This document shows, piece after piece, positions 35,157 through 47,600 of a DNA stretch of 64,000 nt. The notes under the pieces are model-generated. The model made no database searches and was not told the DNA's origin. It saw only the letters and a list, made by a program, of their open reading frames with translations. Position numbers and translations under genes: made by a program. Every line of letters starts with the position of its first letter. Position 1 is the stretch's first letter. This DNA comes from Nemertoderma westbladi (lineage: Eukaryota; Xenacoelomorpha; Nemertodermatida; Nemertodermatidae), in contig JAUCBJ010002425.1 of assembly GCA_032718475.1 (NCBI GenBank), forward strand, positions 20,604 to 84,603. The letters are read 5' to 3'.

Positions 35157-38100
35157 GTGGGTGATTCAAACCTAGTTCTTTAGTCCCAGGAAATCTAACT
35201 TGAAATCCAACTGAACTCACCGAAGGCTATAAGCAGTAAGGCTTGCAAATCTTTACCCCACAGCGCCTTTCATACTAACCACAACCAGCACTGACAGTTT
35301 GCAGTAGATTAAAATATTTACTTATTAAATGTATTATTGTCAAAAATATAATTGTGATTCCGACCCATTTGAAAATAATAATTATTTATTAGTAGGTATA
35401 GATAGTAACGGGGTCTTTACACTATGCGGAAAATCAAGCCGCTTAATAATAGATTAATTCGCGTTTATAAACGTTAATTAAATCAAATATTAATTCAAAA
35501 ATAAATTAAATCAAAATCATAACAAAAAGTATATAGTAGTACTGTAAGTATATATTCTTATGTATTCTTCTGTGAAGAACCTGCGAAAGATCAGTTTCCC
35601 GCAGGAACCTGATCGATCAACCTAATTCAAAGATCAGGTTCCCACTACAGTTTCCCTATCCAACAAAGATTTTACTGATGTGTCCGATAATGTTCCTCCC
35701 ATCCGCCGTGCATATTTGTGCAGAACTACACAAGCTTTAACAGCATTCTCCGGGTATTTGGGTGGCATTTGTATTGGCTGAAAAAATAATCAAAAAAATA
35801 ATTTAATATATAATAAATATGGGCGTAAGTAGACCAAACGCATTCTCGATCACTCGTCTGGCTCGAGACAATCGGTAGTCGTACACTCACTGATAGCGCA
35901 GAAGATTTGATCCGGGTGGTGGGGGTTTCATCGCCCACCAAAACATGCTCAAATTCACCTTGACCATGTACGATAGTCTACGGAGAGGTAAGACCGATGG
36001 TTCCACTAAATAGTGCTTCTAGAGTACAAGAACAGAAAATTCCTGCGTCATTCAGTGAGCTATAATTTCCAATACCAACTATTATAGTGGAATAGTAATA
36101 TCCATCACAGGCAGCCAACAACACAACACTGTAGAACCCTTTGTAGTTATAGTTTATAGTTGTCGTATAGTTATAGTATAACACTAATATAAACTGTTTC
36201 TAGAGTGTACATATGAAAATGGTGCAAAATTGAAACATTGCATACGTTTACATTTTATTATTGATAGTAACAATGTGTTGGCAAGCTGTATTTATCGAGG
36301 TGTTTGTTATTATACATTTATTATAGGAAGGGATCTAGGGGTTTTAACCTCGAATGATTAGTTTATTTTACCGAAAATAACTTATCCTTTATTGGCGCAA
36401 TTGTAGGACTAATCCCATCACATGCGTACTTTTTAACCGGGTAGTGTACAACTTTAGGAATCGCGTAATTTTTAATTACACGTAAAATTACGCGATTCCT
36501 AAATTTGTACACTACCCGGTTAATAAGTACGCATGTGATGGGATTAGTACGGAAGCCCATAGCGGCCAGGGCACAAACATTAATGAGGGGCACATTAATG
36601 AGGGACACAAACATTAATGAGGGACACAAACATTAATGAGGGACTGGGACACAAACATTAATGAGGGACACAAACATTAATGAGGGACACAAACATTAAT
36701 GAGGGACACAAACATTAATGAGGGACACACATTAATGAGGGACACAAACATTAATGTGGGACACAAACATTAATGGGGGACACAAACATTAATGAGGGAC
36801 ACAAACATTAATGAGGGACACACATTAATGAGGGACACAAACATTAATGTGAGACACAAACATTAATGAGGGGCACATTAATGAGGGACACAAACATTAA
36901 TGAGGGACACAAACATTAATGAGGACCACAAACATTAATGAGGGACACAAACATTAATGAGGGACACACATTAATGAGGGACACAAACATTAATGTGAGA
37001 CACAAACATTAATGAGGGGCACATTAATGAGGGACACAAACATTAATGAGGGACACAAACATTAATGAGGGACACAAACATTAATGTGGGACACAAACAT
37101 TAATGAGGGGCACATTAATGAGGGACACAAACATTAATGAGGGACACAAACATTAATGAGGACCACAAACATTAATGAGGACCACAAACATTAATGAGGG
37201 ACACAAACATTAATGAGGGACACAAACATTAATGAGGGACACAAACATTAATGAGGGACACAAACATTAATGAGGGACACACATTATGAGGGACACAAAC
37301 ATTAATGTGGGACACAAACATTAATGAGGGACACACATTAATGAGGGACACAAACATTAATGAGGGACACAAACATTAATGGGGGACACAAACATTAATG
37401 AGGGACACAAACATTAATGAGGGACACAAACATTAATGAGGGACACAAACATTAATGAGGGACACAAACATTAATGAGGGACACAAACATTAATGAGGGA
37501 TATTCCCTCACATCCCGCACATATTCATATATGTGTATATAATATGTATATATTCATATATAATCACACAAGCTGTGGCCCGAAGGGCCACAGGCTTTCT
37601 AGTTCAATATAAATCCGGTGAGGTAGAAATAGTTTTGATGCATTTGTGGTATAAGTTTCTGTGATGGAACTTGTAAGCATATGTGTGATTTGAAAGGTTT
37701 TTATACTTTAAGTAAATAAATGAGTAAATGGGTTTGTAAGAATATGTGTGGCCCCTAGACATAGACAAATTATTAAGGTGTCTATTAACTATTAAGGTGT
37801 CACTCATTAATGTTTGTGTACCTCATTAATGATTGTGTCCCTCATTAATGTTTGTGTCCCTAATTATTGTGTGTCCCTCGTTAATGTTTGTGTCCCTTAT
37901 TAATGTGTCTCCCTGATTAATGTTTGTGCCCCTTATTAATGTGTGTCGTCATTAATGTTTGTGTCCCTCATTAATGTTTGTGTCCCTCATTAATGTGTGT
38001 CCCTCATTAATGTTTGTGCCCCTCATTAATATGTGTCCCTCATTAATGTTTGTGTCCCTCATTAATGTTTGTATCCCTCATTAATGTTTGTGCCCCTTAT

Positions 38101-41100
38101 TAATGTGTGTCCCTGATTAATGTTTGTGTCTCTCATTAATGTTTGTGTCCCTCATTAATGTTTGTGTCCCTCATTAATGTTTGTACCCCTTATTAATGTG
38201 TGTCCCTGATTAATGTTTGTGTCCCCCATTAATGTTTGGACCCTCATTAATGTTTGTGTCCCTCATTAATGTTTGTGTCCCTCATTAATGTTTGTGCCCC
38301 TTATTAATGTTTGTGTCCCTCATTAATGTTTGTGTCCCCCATTAATGTTTGGACCCTCATTAATGTTTGTGTCCCTCATTAATGTTTGTGTCCCTCATTA
38401 ATGTTTGTGTCCCTCATTAATGTTTGTGTCCCCCATTAATGTTTGGACCCTCATTAATGTTTGTGTCCCTCATTAATGTTTGTGTCCCTCATTAATGTTT
38501 GTGTCCCTTATTAATGTTTGTGTCCCTCATTAATGTTTGTGTCCCCCATTAATGTTTGGACCCTCATTAATGTTTGTGTCCCTCATTAATGTTTGTGTCC
38601 CTCATTAATGTTTGTGTCCCTCATTAATGTTTGTGTCCCTCATTAATGTTTGTACCCCTTATTAATGTGTGTCCCTGATTAATGTTTGTGTCCCTCATTA
38701 ATGTTTGTGTCCCTCATTAATGTTTGTGCCCCTTATTAATGTTTGTGTCCCTCATTAATGTTTGTGTCCCCCATTAATGTTTGGACCCTCATTAATGTTT
38801 GTGTCCCTCATTAATGTTTGTGTCCCACATTAATGTTTGAGTCCTGGCCGCTATGGGCTTCCGTAGATTAGTCCTACAATTGCGCCAATAAAGGATAAGT
38901 TATTTTCGGTAAAATATACTTATCATTCGAGGTTAAGACCCCTAGATCCCTTCCTATAATAAATTTATAATAACAAACACCTCGAAAAATACAGCTTGCC
39001 AACACATTGTTACTATCAATAATAAAAAATCAGGGGCTAATAAAAATGGCCGCTGGCTTTGAAATTAATACTCCATATCTCAAGAACCTGTGGCCTAGTG
39101 GTTGTTGTCTCGGCTTCTACCTCGAGGTCCCAGGTTCGAATCCGACACCACGCTGATGAGACCCGGTAAGGTCGAAACGCGTACGTGGTTTGGAGAGATA
39201 TGAGATATTAATTTCAAGAAAAATTACGCGATTCCTAAATTTGTACACTACTCGGTTAAATAGTACCAATGTGATGGGATTAGTCCTACAATTGCGCCAA
39301 GAAAAGATAAGTTATTTTCGGTAAAATAAACTAATCATTCGAGGTTAAGACCCCTAGATCCCTTCCTTTACATTTTATAGTATGATTTGCGGCTTGTATT
39401 TCGCTTAGTGTGAAAGGCCTTTTCAAAAACAGCTTTGATTCAATAAGATTCAAGCGAAGCGGAACGGATTTGCTCTCAGGCAATTCCGCTTGAACCGTTC
39501 TTACTGACTGCCGCTTGGCCTTGGATGCCATTTACCTTCCCGCATAGTGTGAAGGAAGGGGTATTTACAATCTACTTGCAAGCGACTTAATTTTTCTTAA
39601 GTGAATTGCAAGCGGATTGACAATCCGCTTGAATTCCGTTTAGTGGGAAGGCCCAGTAAAGAACTCATATCACATCAGACTTAGTAAAGGCTCCACCCTA
39701 TGACCCAGTTAGAAATTTTTATATGACTGAGAGGTGGTCGTAGCGTCATGGGATCAGAGTCTACAACCAATATATCAAGTATAAAGAACAGTATGCACTA
39801 TTTTTCAATTTTAGTTGCCATGGCAACTGGTAATTTTTAACTAGAAACGAGCTATATATTAGCCGTAGCGTCATTAAATCATCCTCCACCCCACTTTATC
39901 GATTATAAGGAAAAACATGCAATATATTTTGCATTCTAAATGCCATGGCAACTCATTAGAATTGTTGACTTAGTGTTAGACATGAGAACTGCAGGCGGAT
40001 TAACCTCCTTTGAAGAAAGATACAGATGATGTTCTAGTACACATCTGCCACGTTATAGCTTAAACGGATCAAAAGCAAAGAAATCGAGAACATTTAATGA
40101 TTAGACATGTAGCCCCCTGCGGCTGACAGATTACATGTAGAAATCTGTCTGTATACAAAGACAAGAAGTGGGGCCTTCGCGCAGCACGTGACTTAAATTT
40201 AATTTAAGTACTAATTCGAAAGTATTACTGTATTAGCAAATTTTAAGCAGATTTCGCCTAATCACTTTTTACCTCTTTCATTTCTATTCAGACATTTCTG
40301 ACTCTAGCGGTATAGTGAGAACTGAAGATGGATTAGGGTCTCCAGCCCCACAAAGACACAGCCTATGGATGAATAGTACATACGTACATCGGCCAAGTTT
40401 CATCTTGAATAACGGATAACGAAATGAGAGACGGATCTCACTTTCAGAAATTTCGTCGTATAGCGGCAGACCGATTAAATCTCCCCCCCCCCCCCCCCCC
40501 CACAAAGACGCAGCATGTGGTCCAGAATATATGGCAAGATTCAGCTTAAACTGATTAAAATCAATGAGACGGGAGAATCTATTCACTTTCAGGCATAAAG
40601 TAGTCCTATAGCGGGTGACTGTTGAACTGATTTTCAACAAAACAAATTTTCAACTTGGCAGCTTTAAATTCGACAAAGTTATAAGCATGTCAATATCATA
40701 ACGACGACAACGATTTCACTTTCAGACTTTTGGCCCTCTAGCGGCAGACTGGAGAACTGCAGATGGATTCGCCTCCTTTGAAAGTCACAGCTAATGGTCT
40801 AATACATATCTGCCAAGTTTCAGCTTAAACGGATTAAAAGCAAAGAAATGGGAGGGCATTTAATGCTTAGACATGTGGCCCTCTAGCGGGAGACCATTGC
40901 ACTGATGGTGTCTGAAAGTCTCTCAAAAATCTCAACTTTTGCTCATATTGATACCTACAAATTTTCAACTTGGCAGCTTTAAATCCGACAAAGTTATTAG
41001 CATGTCAAAATCGTAACGACGACAACGATTTCACTTTCAGACCTTTGGCCCTCTAGCGGCAGACTGGAGAACTGCAGATGGATTCGCCTCCTTTGAAATT

Positions 41101-41656
41101 CACAGCTAATGGTCTAATACATATCTGCCAAGTTTCAGCTTAAACGGATTAAAAGCAAAGAAATGGGAGGGCATTTAATGTTTAGACATGTGGCCCTCTA
41201 GCGGGAGACCATTGCACTGATGGTGTCTGAAAGTCTCTCAAAAATCTCAACTTTTGCTCATATTGATACCTACAAATTTTCAACTTGGCAGCTTTAAATC
41301 CGACAAAGTTATTAGCATGTCAAAATCGTAACGACGACAACGATTTCACTTTCAGACCTTTGGCCCTCTAGCGGCAGACTGGAGAACTGCAGATGGATTC
41401 GCCTCCTTTGAAATTCACAGCTAATGGTCTAATACATATCTGCCAAGTTTCAGCTTAAACGGATTAAAAGCAAAGAAATGGGAGGGCATTTAATGTTTAG
41501 ACATGTGGCCCTCTAGCGGGAGACCATTGCACTGATGGTGTCTGAAAGTCTCTCAAAAATCTCAACTTTTGCTCATATTGATACCTACAAATTTTCAACT
41601 TGGCAGCTTTAAATCCGACAAAGTTATTAGCATGTCAAAATCGTAACGACGACGAC

Positions 41657-41688
<32 letters not shown>

Positions 41689-44600
41689 CAACGACGACGA
41701 CGACGACAACTATTTGCATAAATTGACCCACCCCCTAACAGTGTCAATTCGCTAAGGCTCCGCCAACTTCGTGGCTCGCCCCACAAACAAATTGATATAG
41801 TGGTACTCGCATGTTAAGCGAGCTTAGCTTGCGATAACTCGCCCCACATACCGGAATTATTGTTGGAATTATTGTTTTTTAGTTGCCATGGCAACTAGAA
41901 ACTGAAAAATGGTGCATATTGTTCCTTATGCTTGATATATTGGGGGTGGTTTTTACTTCAAGGTGTACTAAATAACAGGTCAGAGCAGCGAGCGGATTGC
42001 TGAAATTAGCGTGAGGCCGATCTTTTCCCTATTTATGGCACTTTATTCATAATATTTCCTTAGAAACTTCTTTTATGCTACTTTTGTTAGGTGGATATGA
42101 TGACTAGGGTTCATAGAAATGTAATAAAATGTCTTTCTGGAATTTTTATCATGTTGTTGCCAAGGTAACCGGGTGCAAAGTTCAAACTGTGCGCGCCTGT
42201 ATTTCAAGGCAGCGAGGGATTCTGTTCCTTGAGATTTGGTAGGTGATTAACACGTTAGCTGCGGCTCCGAAACCACTGGTTCTTTGTTACTGCGGATTGT
42301 GCACCGGTGAACAACCATGTGCTGTTCCATGACTGCGGCAGGATTTGAGGCTTGGCGTTTAGTTAGTGCGGATTGTGCACCGGTGAACATTCCTGTGCAG
42401 TTCCTCAACTGCGGATTGTGCGCCGGTGCTCAACAAATTACTTTTTGTTAATTACATTTTGCGGGAATGCCTTTGGGCACCGGTGCTCAAATTCACTATC
42501 ATTGTATTTATAAAACAATGGAGAACCACCATAGAAAAAACCGCATCTCAATAGCTCCGTCCAGTCCAGAGATAGTGGTTTGAATTTCATCAAAATTTTA
42601 TATATTTTTTATGATTTTACTCTTACAGGGTTAACAATTTTCAAAACTGTACCAATAATTAATTATCCCATCACATTAGTAAATGACTTTTGGCCACTTT
42701 CGAAATTTCAGGGGGTAACCCCATAGTAGATAATGTCTGCAGTTTAACGCCACCCCCCCCCCCCCCCCCCCCACCATCAATTATTTGGGTTTTAAAAACA
42801 TTTATAAAGTAAAACAATATAAAATAACATTGTTATTGTTACAAGCACATTTGCTCATGCAATATAAATTAATACATGAAAAGTAAACAGTAAACAGTTA
42901 TTGCTTAACTAACAATGAACTAAATCAAATAGGCCTAATAGCTACTATGCTACAGTAGAGCATTTTAAAAATCCCGCCATATTTATATAAGTGGAAATAT
43001 TGAGCACCGGCGCTCAATCCGCACTGGCACTTGTGTAGTGCGGATTGTGCACCGGTGCACAAACCCAAAAAAATATATATATGAGTCATACAAAGGTCAC
43101 AGATACCGAATATGACAACAGCTGATGTATTTGAGCACCGGTGCTCAACTTATAGCCTCCGCACTAAGGGCTAACCAAGCCAAAATAGCTCCGCACTATC
43201 AGGGTTGCACAGGTCATGTTCACCGGTGCTCAATCCGCAGTAAGAAGTTGACAGGGAGTAAAACCTGCCGCAGTAAAGTTAAAACACGAATTGTGCACCG
43301 GTGCTCAATCCGCAGCTAACGTGTTAAAGGAAATAAAAGTATATCAAAATATTTTACATTTGAATCTGTTTACATTCCCGTTGCCATGGAAATAAGTAGA
43401 TTGAAAAATTTGAAAATTTGTCTACCAATTCTATAAAACACCATTTTTATTCGGTTTGTCAGTCTAAATAATAAGTTAAAATTGCCAAAATTTTATTTTA
43501 TAATTCGTTAATTGTGAATCATATTTCTAAAAGTCAATATTTGCCTACAAACTAAACTATCCAATCAGAGAGCAAGACCTGTAATAGCATGATTTTGACA
43601 TTCCAGAATATCAAATTTCGGTTAGCAATTATTAGAAATATAAGTAGTAAATAGTAGCCCAATTTCTATCTGGCAGTCATAATGGGAAATTATCGTAATT
43701 CCCGTCACCATGGAAAGGGGATTGAAAAAAATTCAAGTAAATATTTTGATAGACTTTTATTTCCTTTAGTCATATATCAAATCTCAAGAACATAATCCCT
43801 TGTTGTCTTGAATTACGGGCGCTAGAAATTTGAAGTTTGCACCCGGTTTCCTTGGCAACTACAAGATAAAAATTCCAGAAAGACATTTTATTACATTTCT
43901 ATTCTACAGGTTTTTTTGGCGCTAAATGTGGCGCCAGCGCCATATCACATCGCCGTGGCGCCATTGGCAGGAAGCTCGATGGCGGCAGCAGCGTCATCGA
44001 GATTTCTCCGAGCTTTGCCCCATTATTGCATATTCTATGACAACGGTACAGTATCGGTATTAAAAAAAATATTTAAATTAAAATGGATTCCCACACAGAC
44101 TCATATTGTTTGAGGTGGTGAAGGTGGGCACATCATTTTAACTTTCAACTAGTTTAGTTGACATGTTATGTTATTTAGTTAATTATAGTTGTTTTATTAA
44201 CTTGTCACGAATTTACAGTAGTTAGTTACAAGAATTTAATTTGAAACGTTAGGCCCCCCTCACACGGAGCAACTTGTTTCTGCAACTTTTTTCTGAAAAT
44301 TATTGCTGAAACTCGTTGCTGGACTCCCTCACACACAGAAACTGGCCCATGTGAAGAATACCAGACTTTCTACCGTTATATTTCACTTTGCATGTTACCC
44401 CCATGTGAAGAATACCAGGTTTTCACCAAAAACACAGGTTACAGAAGGGCTGAATTTAACCAAAACAATAAACGAATTAGTATATGTACAGGTTATAAGA
44501 CAGAAATAAGCGTTATAAAACACTTAACAAAGATAAATTAAAAAAAATAAAAAATCTTCATATATAAAATTCCAATAAAAAGTCGACCGAAAAGTGAAAT

Positions 44601-47600
44601 CCTGGTATTCTTCACATGGGCGCAGAAACTTGTTGCTGCAACTTGTTTCCGAAACTTGTTTCGGAATCTTGTTGTTGCAACTTGTATCCGAAACTTGTTT
44701 CTGTGAGTGAGGGAGTCCAGCAACAAGTTGCTACACGTTGTTTCTGTGAGTGAGGGAGTCCAGCAACAAGATGCTAAAACTTGTTTCTGTGAGTGAGGGA
44801 GTCCAGCAACAAGTAGCTACAACTTGTTTCTGTGAGTGAGGGAGTCCAGCACCAAGTTGCTACAACTTGTTTCTGTGAGTGAGGGAGTCCAGCAACAAGT
44901 AGGTACAACTTGTTTCTGTGAGTGAGGGAGTCCAGCAACAAGTTGCTACAACTTGTTTGCAAAACTTGTTTCTGTTTGTGAAGAAGTCAAGCAACAAGTT
45001 GCTGAAACTTGTTTCTGTGAGTGTGGGAGTCCAGCAACAAGTTGCTACAACTTGTTTCTGTGAGTGAGGGAGTCCAGCAACAAGTTGCTACAACTTGTTT
45101 CTGTGTGTGAAGGAGTCCAGCAACAAGTTGCTACGCTACACTTGTTTGCGAAACTTGTTTCTGTGTGTGTAGAAGTCCAGCAACAAGTTTCTGAAACTTG
45201 TTTCTGTGAGTGTGGGAGTCCAGCAACAAGTTGCTACAACTTGTTTCTGTTCATATCCACCTAACAAAAGTACCATATAAGAAGTTTCTACGGAAATATT
45301 ATGAAAAAGCTATGAGAAAGATCGGCCTCTGCTAATTTCAGCAATCCGCTCGCTGCATGACCTGTTATTTAGTACACCTTGTGGTTGTGGTAAATATATA
45401 TACATGTCGTTTTCACATTGTTGCTATGAATTTTCAAAACACAAACTATGCCATTACATTCTTCATATACAAAATATTATTCTGCCATAAATTTTAACTC
45501 GTCATATCTGCTGCTGTTGCTATGGTAATTTCATCCGTTGCTATGTTTAAGACCCTGTAAAAACGAGCGCAACCATTAGGTGAAGTCTACCCAAATTTCT
45601 TACAATATCCCATAGTTCCAATAAACATCTATGTGGGGTTGCTCCGTCAACTAAAAAATTCATAAGGGCTCATAGGCGAGGGCCTTTACTGAACTGGGAC
45701 GAGCGATAGATAATTAAAAATATAAACATAATTTATCGACGGCAAATTATTAATTTATTATTGTCTGTGGCGTAGGCCGAACGGGTAACTAGATTAAGTT
45801 TAACAGTACTATATAATATTATATCATTGGTTGATTAAATAGGATTCATTTTGGTTAAGGGACAAGCATATACCAAATTAATTTTAATACTTTTAGATGC
45901 GGACAATGAATTCCAATATGTTCCTGTGCTGATGTTGTTGAAGCCATATGTGATTGGTAGTAAGGCTGCTACCGAGGAAGATGATGAGGAATGTGAAACA
46001 GTTCCAGTTGGTGATGATGAAGACGATGACGATGACAACAATGCTGAATATGTTGGCGATGTGGTAAAGTGTCCCTTTGTATTCGAGTTGCCTTTGAACC
46101 ACCAAGCATACAGAGCTGTATATCGTAACGGGCAGGGTGGCCTTTCTATTCGAGGTCTCGCGTCGTCGATGGCTATCGATAAACTGACTGCGCGATATCT
46201 CGATAAGTCCTTGCGGAATGACCGCAGTAAACCAATTGTGTCAGTGATGGAGGACCACGGAAAGCAACGCCTACTGAAACTCAAAGCGTGGGAATTTCAT
46301 CAACAAACCAATAAATCATTCGCTCGCACTCCTGAACCCAAATCCCAAGCAGCTTGTAATGAATCCCCTATAAAAGTCAGTGAGGAGATTCTAAAACAGC
46401 CAGACGTGATTCTTAGTGAAGCAGATGCTGGGAATTATGTAGGGAGGGATTTGCATTCGGCACAATACCGTCCGCGTGAGGGTAGTCCGGCTCCGGACAA
46501 CTCGCAGATAGTCAACAACGTTCTGTCTGTGGCTGTAAATCTGACAGCAACCCGGTGTAAAGGTCACGAGATGTCTACGCGAATGACGGACAGAATGTCC
46601 TTCATATACGATTACATCCAGTCCCACGGCGTCATTAAAGGTACAGTGTCATCGTACGTGGCGTTGTGTGACCACGAACGCGATAAGGGTATCGCAACCA
46701 AAGTGTGCCGTAAGACTGTTATCAAACTCCTGAATCTTATGGTGGAATACGATGTTATAAATAAATTGGTTCGGACCTATACGGCTGGGGGTAAGGAACA
46801 TAAGGTAGTGTTGTTTACGTCAAGAGAGCTCCCTCCAGATGACCCGAAGATCTGCGCTGCTCTTGCCAACTTCGAGGTGCGTCACGTAGTAGAGAAGGAA
46901 GTATCTTCCGATTCCGATGAGTTTGACATGGATGCATCCAATAATGCTTTGGATAATCTGGATGGTAAGGAATCAACTGAAATGCGACCTCCACCCCGAA
47001 TGGGCAATCAATGGGGTACTTTCTACGGTCTGCAACCGAAGATGACTCGGTTGAGGGAGTTGCACACGTTTCTTTGGTATCTTCAGTACGGTCACCCGCA
47101 AGGTCGGGGCGACCGCCAGCAGTGGATCGATGGACTCGTTTATAACGAGATCGACGATTGGCGTCGTTTCGTTCCATCGATTCCGTTCCACCAGGAGAAA
47201 CCCGACTGGCTGTACCTCGAGGATATCATCCCAATATTCCCGTTGTCGCTCTTCTGCGGCATCATCAACGTCATATACCGCATCGACAGTTTGGTCCAGT
47301 ATCTGGATGATAGCATTGATAGATACCGTCTCATCCACACTCTGCCCTCCAGCGTTCGTTTCCAACTGCTGTACAAACGCAAATACCAGGATAATTTAAT
47401 ATGTTCCCTCAATCGTCTCGTAGTCATGGGTCTCATCTCTATCGATCGCCGAACTAAAACCGAGCAGTACATCTATGTGCACCCTTGTGCCACGTACGCA
47501 GATACTCGAAGGTTGGTCCCTGCTGAGGAACCACCATCACTCGATTTTATAACTCAACAGTTCAATGTGATAGAAGATGTGAAACTCTATTGGAATATCA

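Larger units (their letters stand above)
35409..39656. mobile_element. PIF/Harbinger element with TAA target duplication, invaded by a foldback array
   Basis: The ends resemble each other inverted: CGGGGTCTTTACACTATGCG at the left, and at the right the inverse of CTGGGCCTTCCCACTAAACG. Each is followed by CGGAA-TCAAGC. Flanks are TAA (35406-35408 and 39657-39659), the 3-bp TWA-type duplication known for PIF/Harbinger. Remnants of a Harbinger nuclease lie inside on the minus strand. The 2.5-kb inverted minisatellite at 36.2-39.0 kb was inserted or grown inside it. Confidence 0.75.
41959..45381. mobile_element. 3.4-kb inverted-repeat element hosting two younger MITEs
   Basis: Both ends carry the CAAGGTGTACTAAATAACAG family terminus (about 140 bp; right end 45245-45381 inverted). 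Interior segments 42095-42246 plus 43328-43450 are also inverted at 43680-43910, so the body is itself palindromic. Younger insertions are at 42251-43323 and 44344-44622. No transposase or clear target duplication was seen. Confidence 0.7.

Noticed and set aside
36575-38855. CRISPR-like regular repeats
   Set aside because: Units are contiguous without unique spacers, inverted halves, in an animal genome.
39085-39165. Functional tRNA gene
   Set aside because: Boxes A and B are good but no acceptor stem pairing was found and it sits in an inverted repeat; called SINE-like.
41595-41786. Arg/Cys-rich minus ORF
   Set aside because: Produced by the (GAC)n tract.
45851-45896. Upstream extension of the long GTF3C1 frame
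   Set aside because: It is intronic pyrimidine/acceptor sequence; the phase-matched acceptor at 45895-45896 defines the exon.
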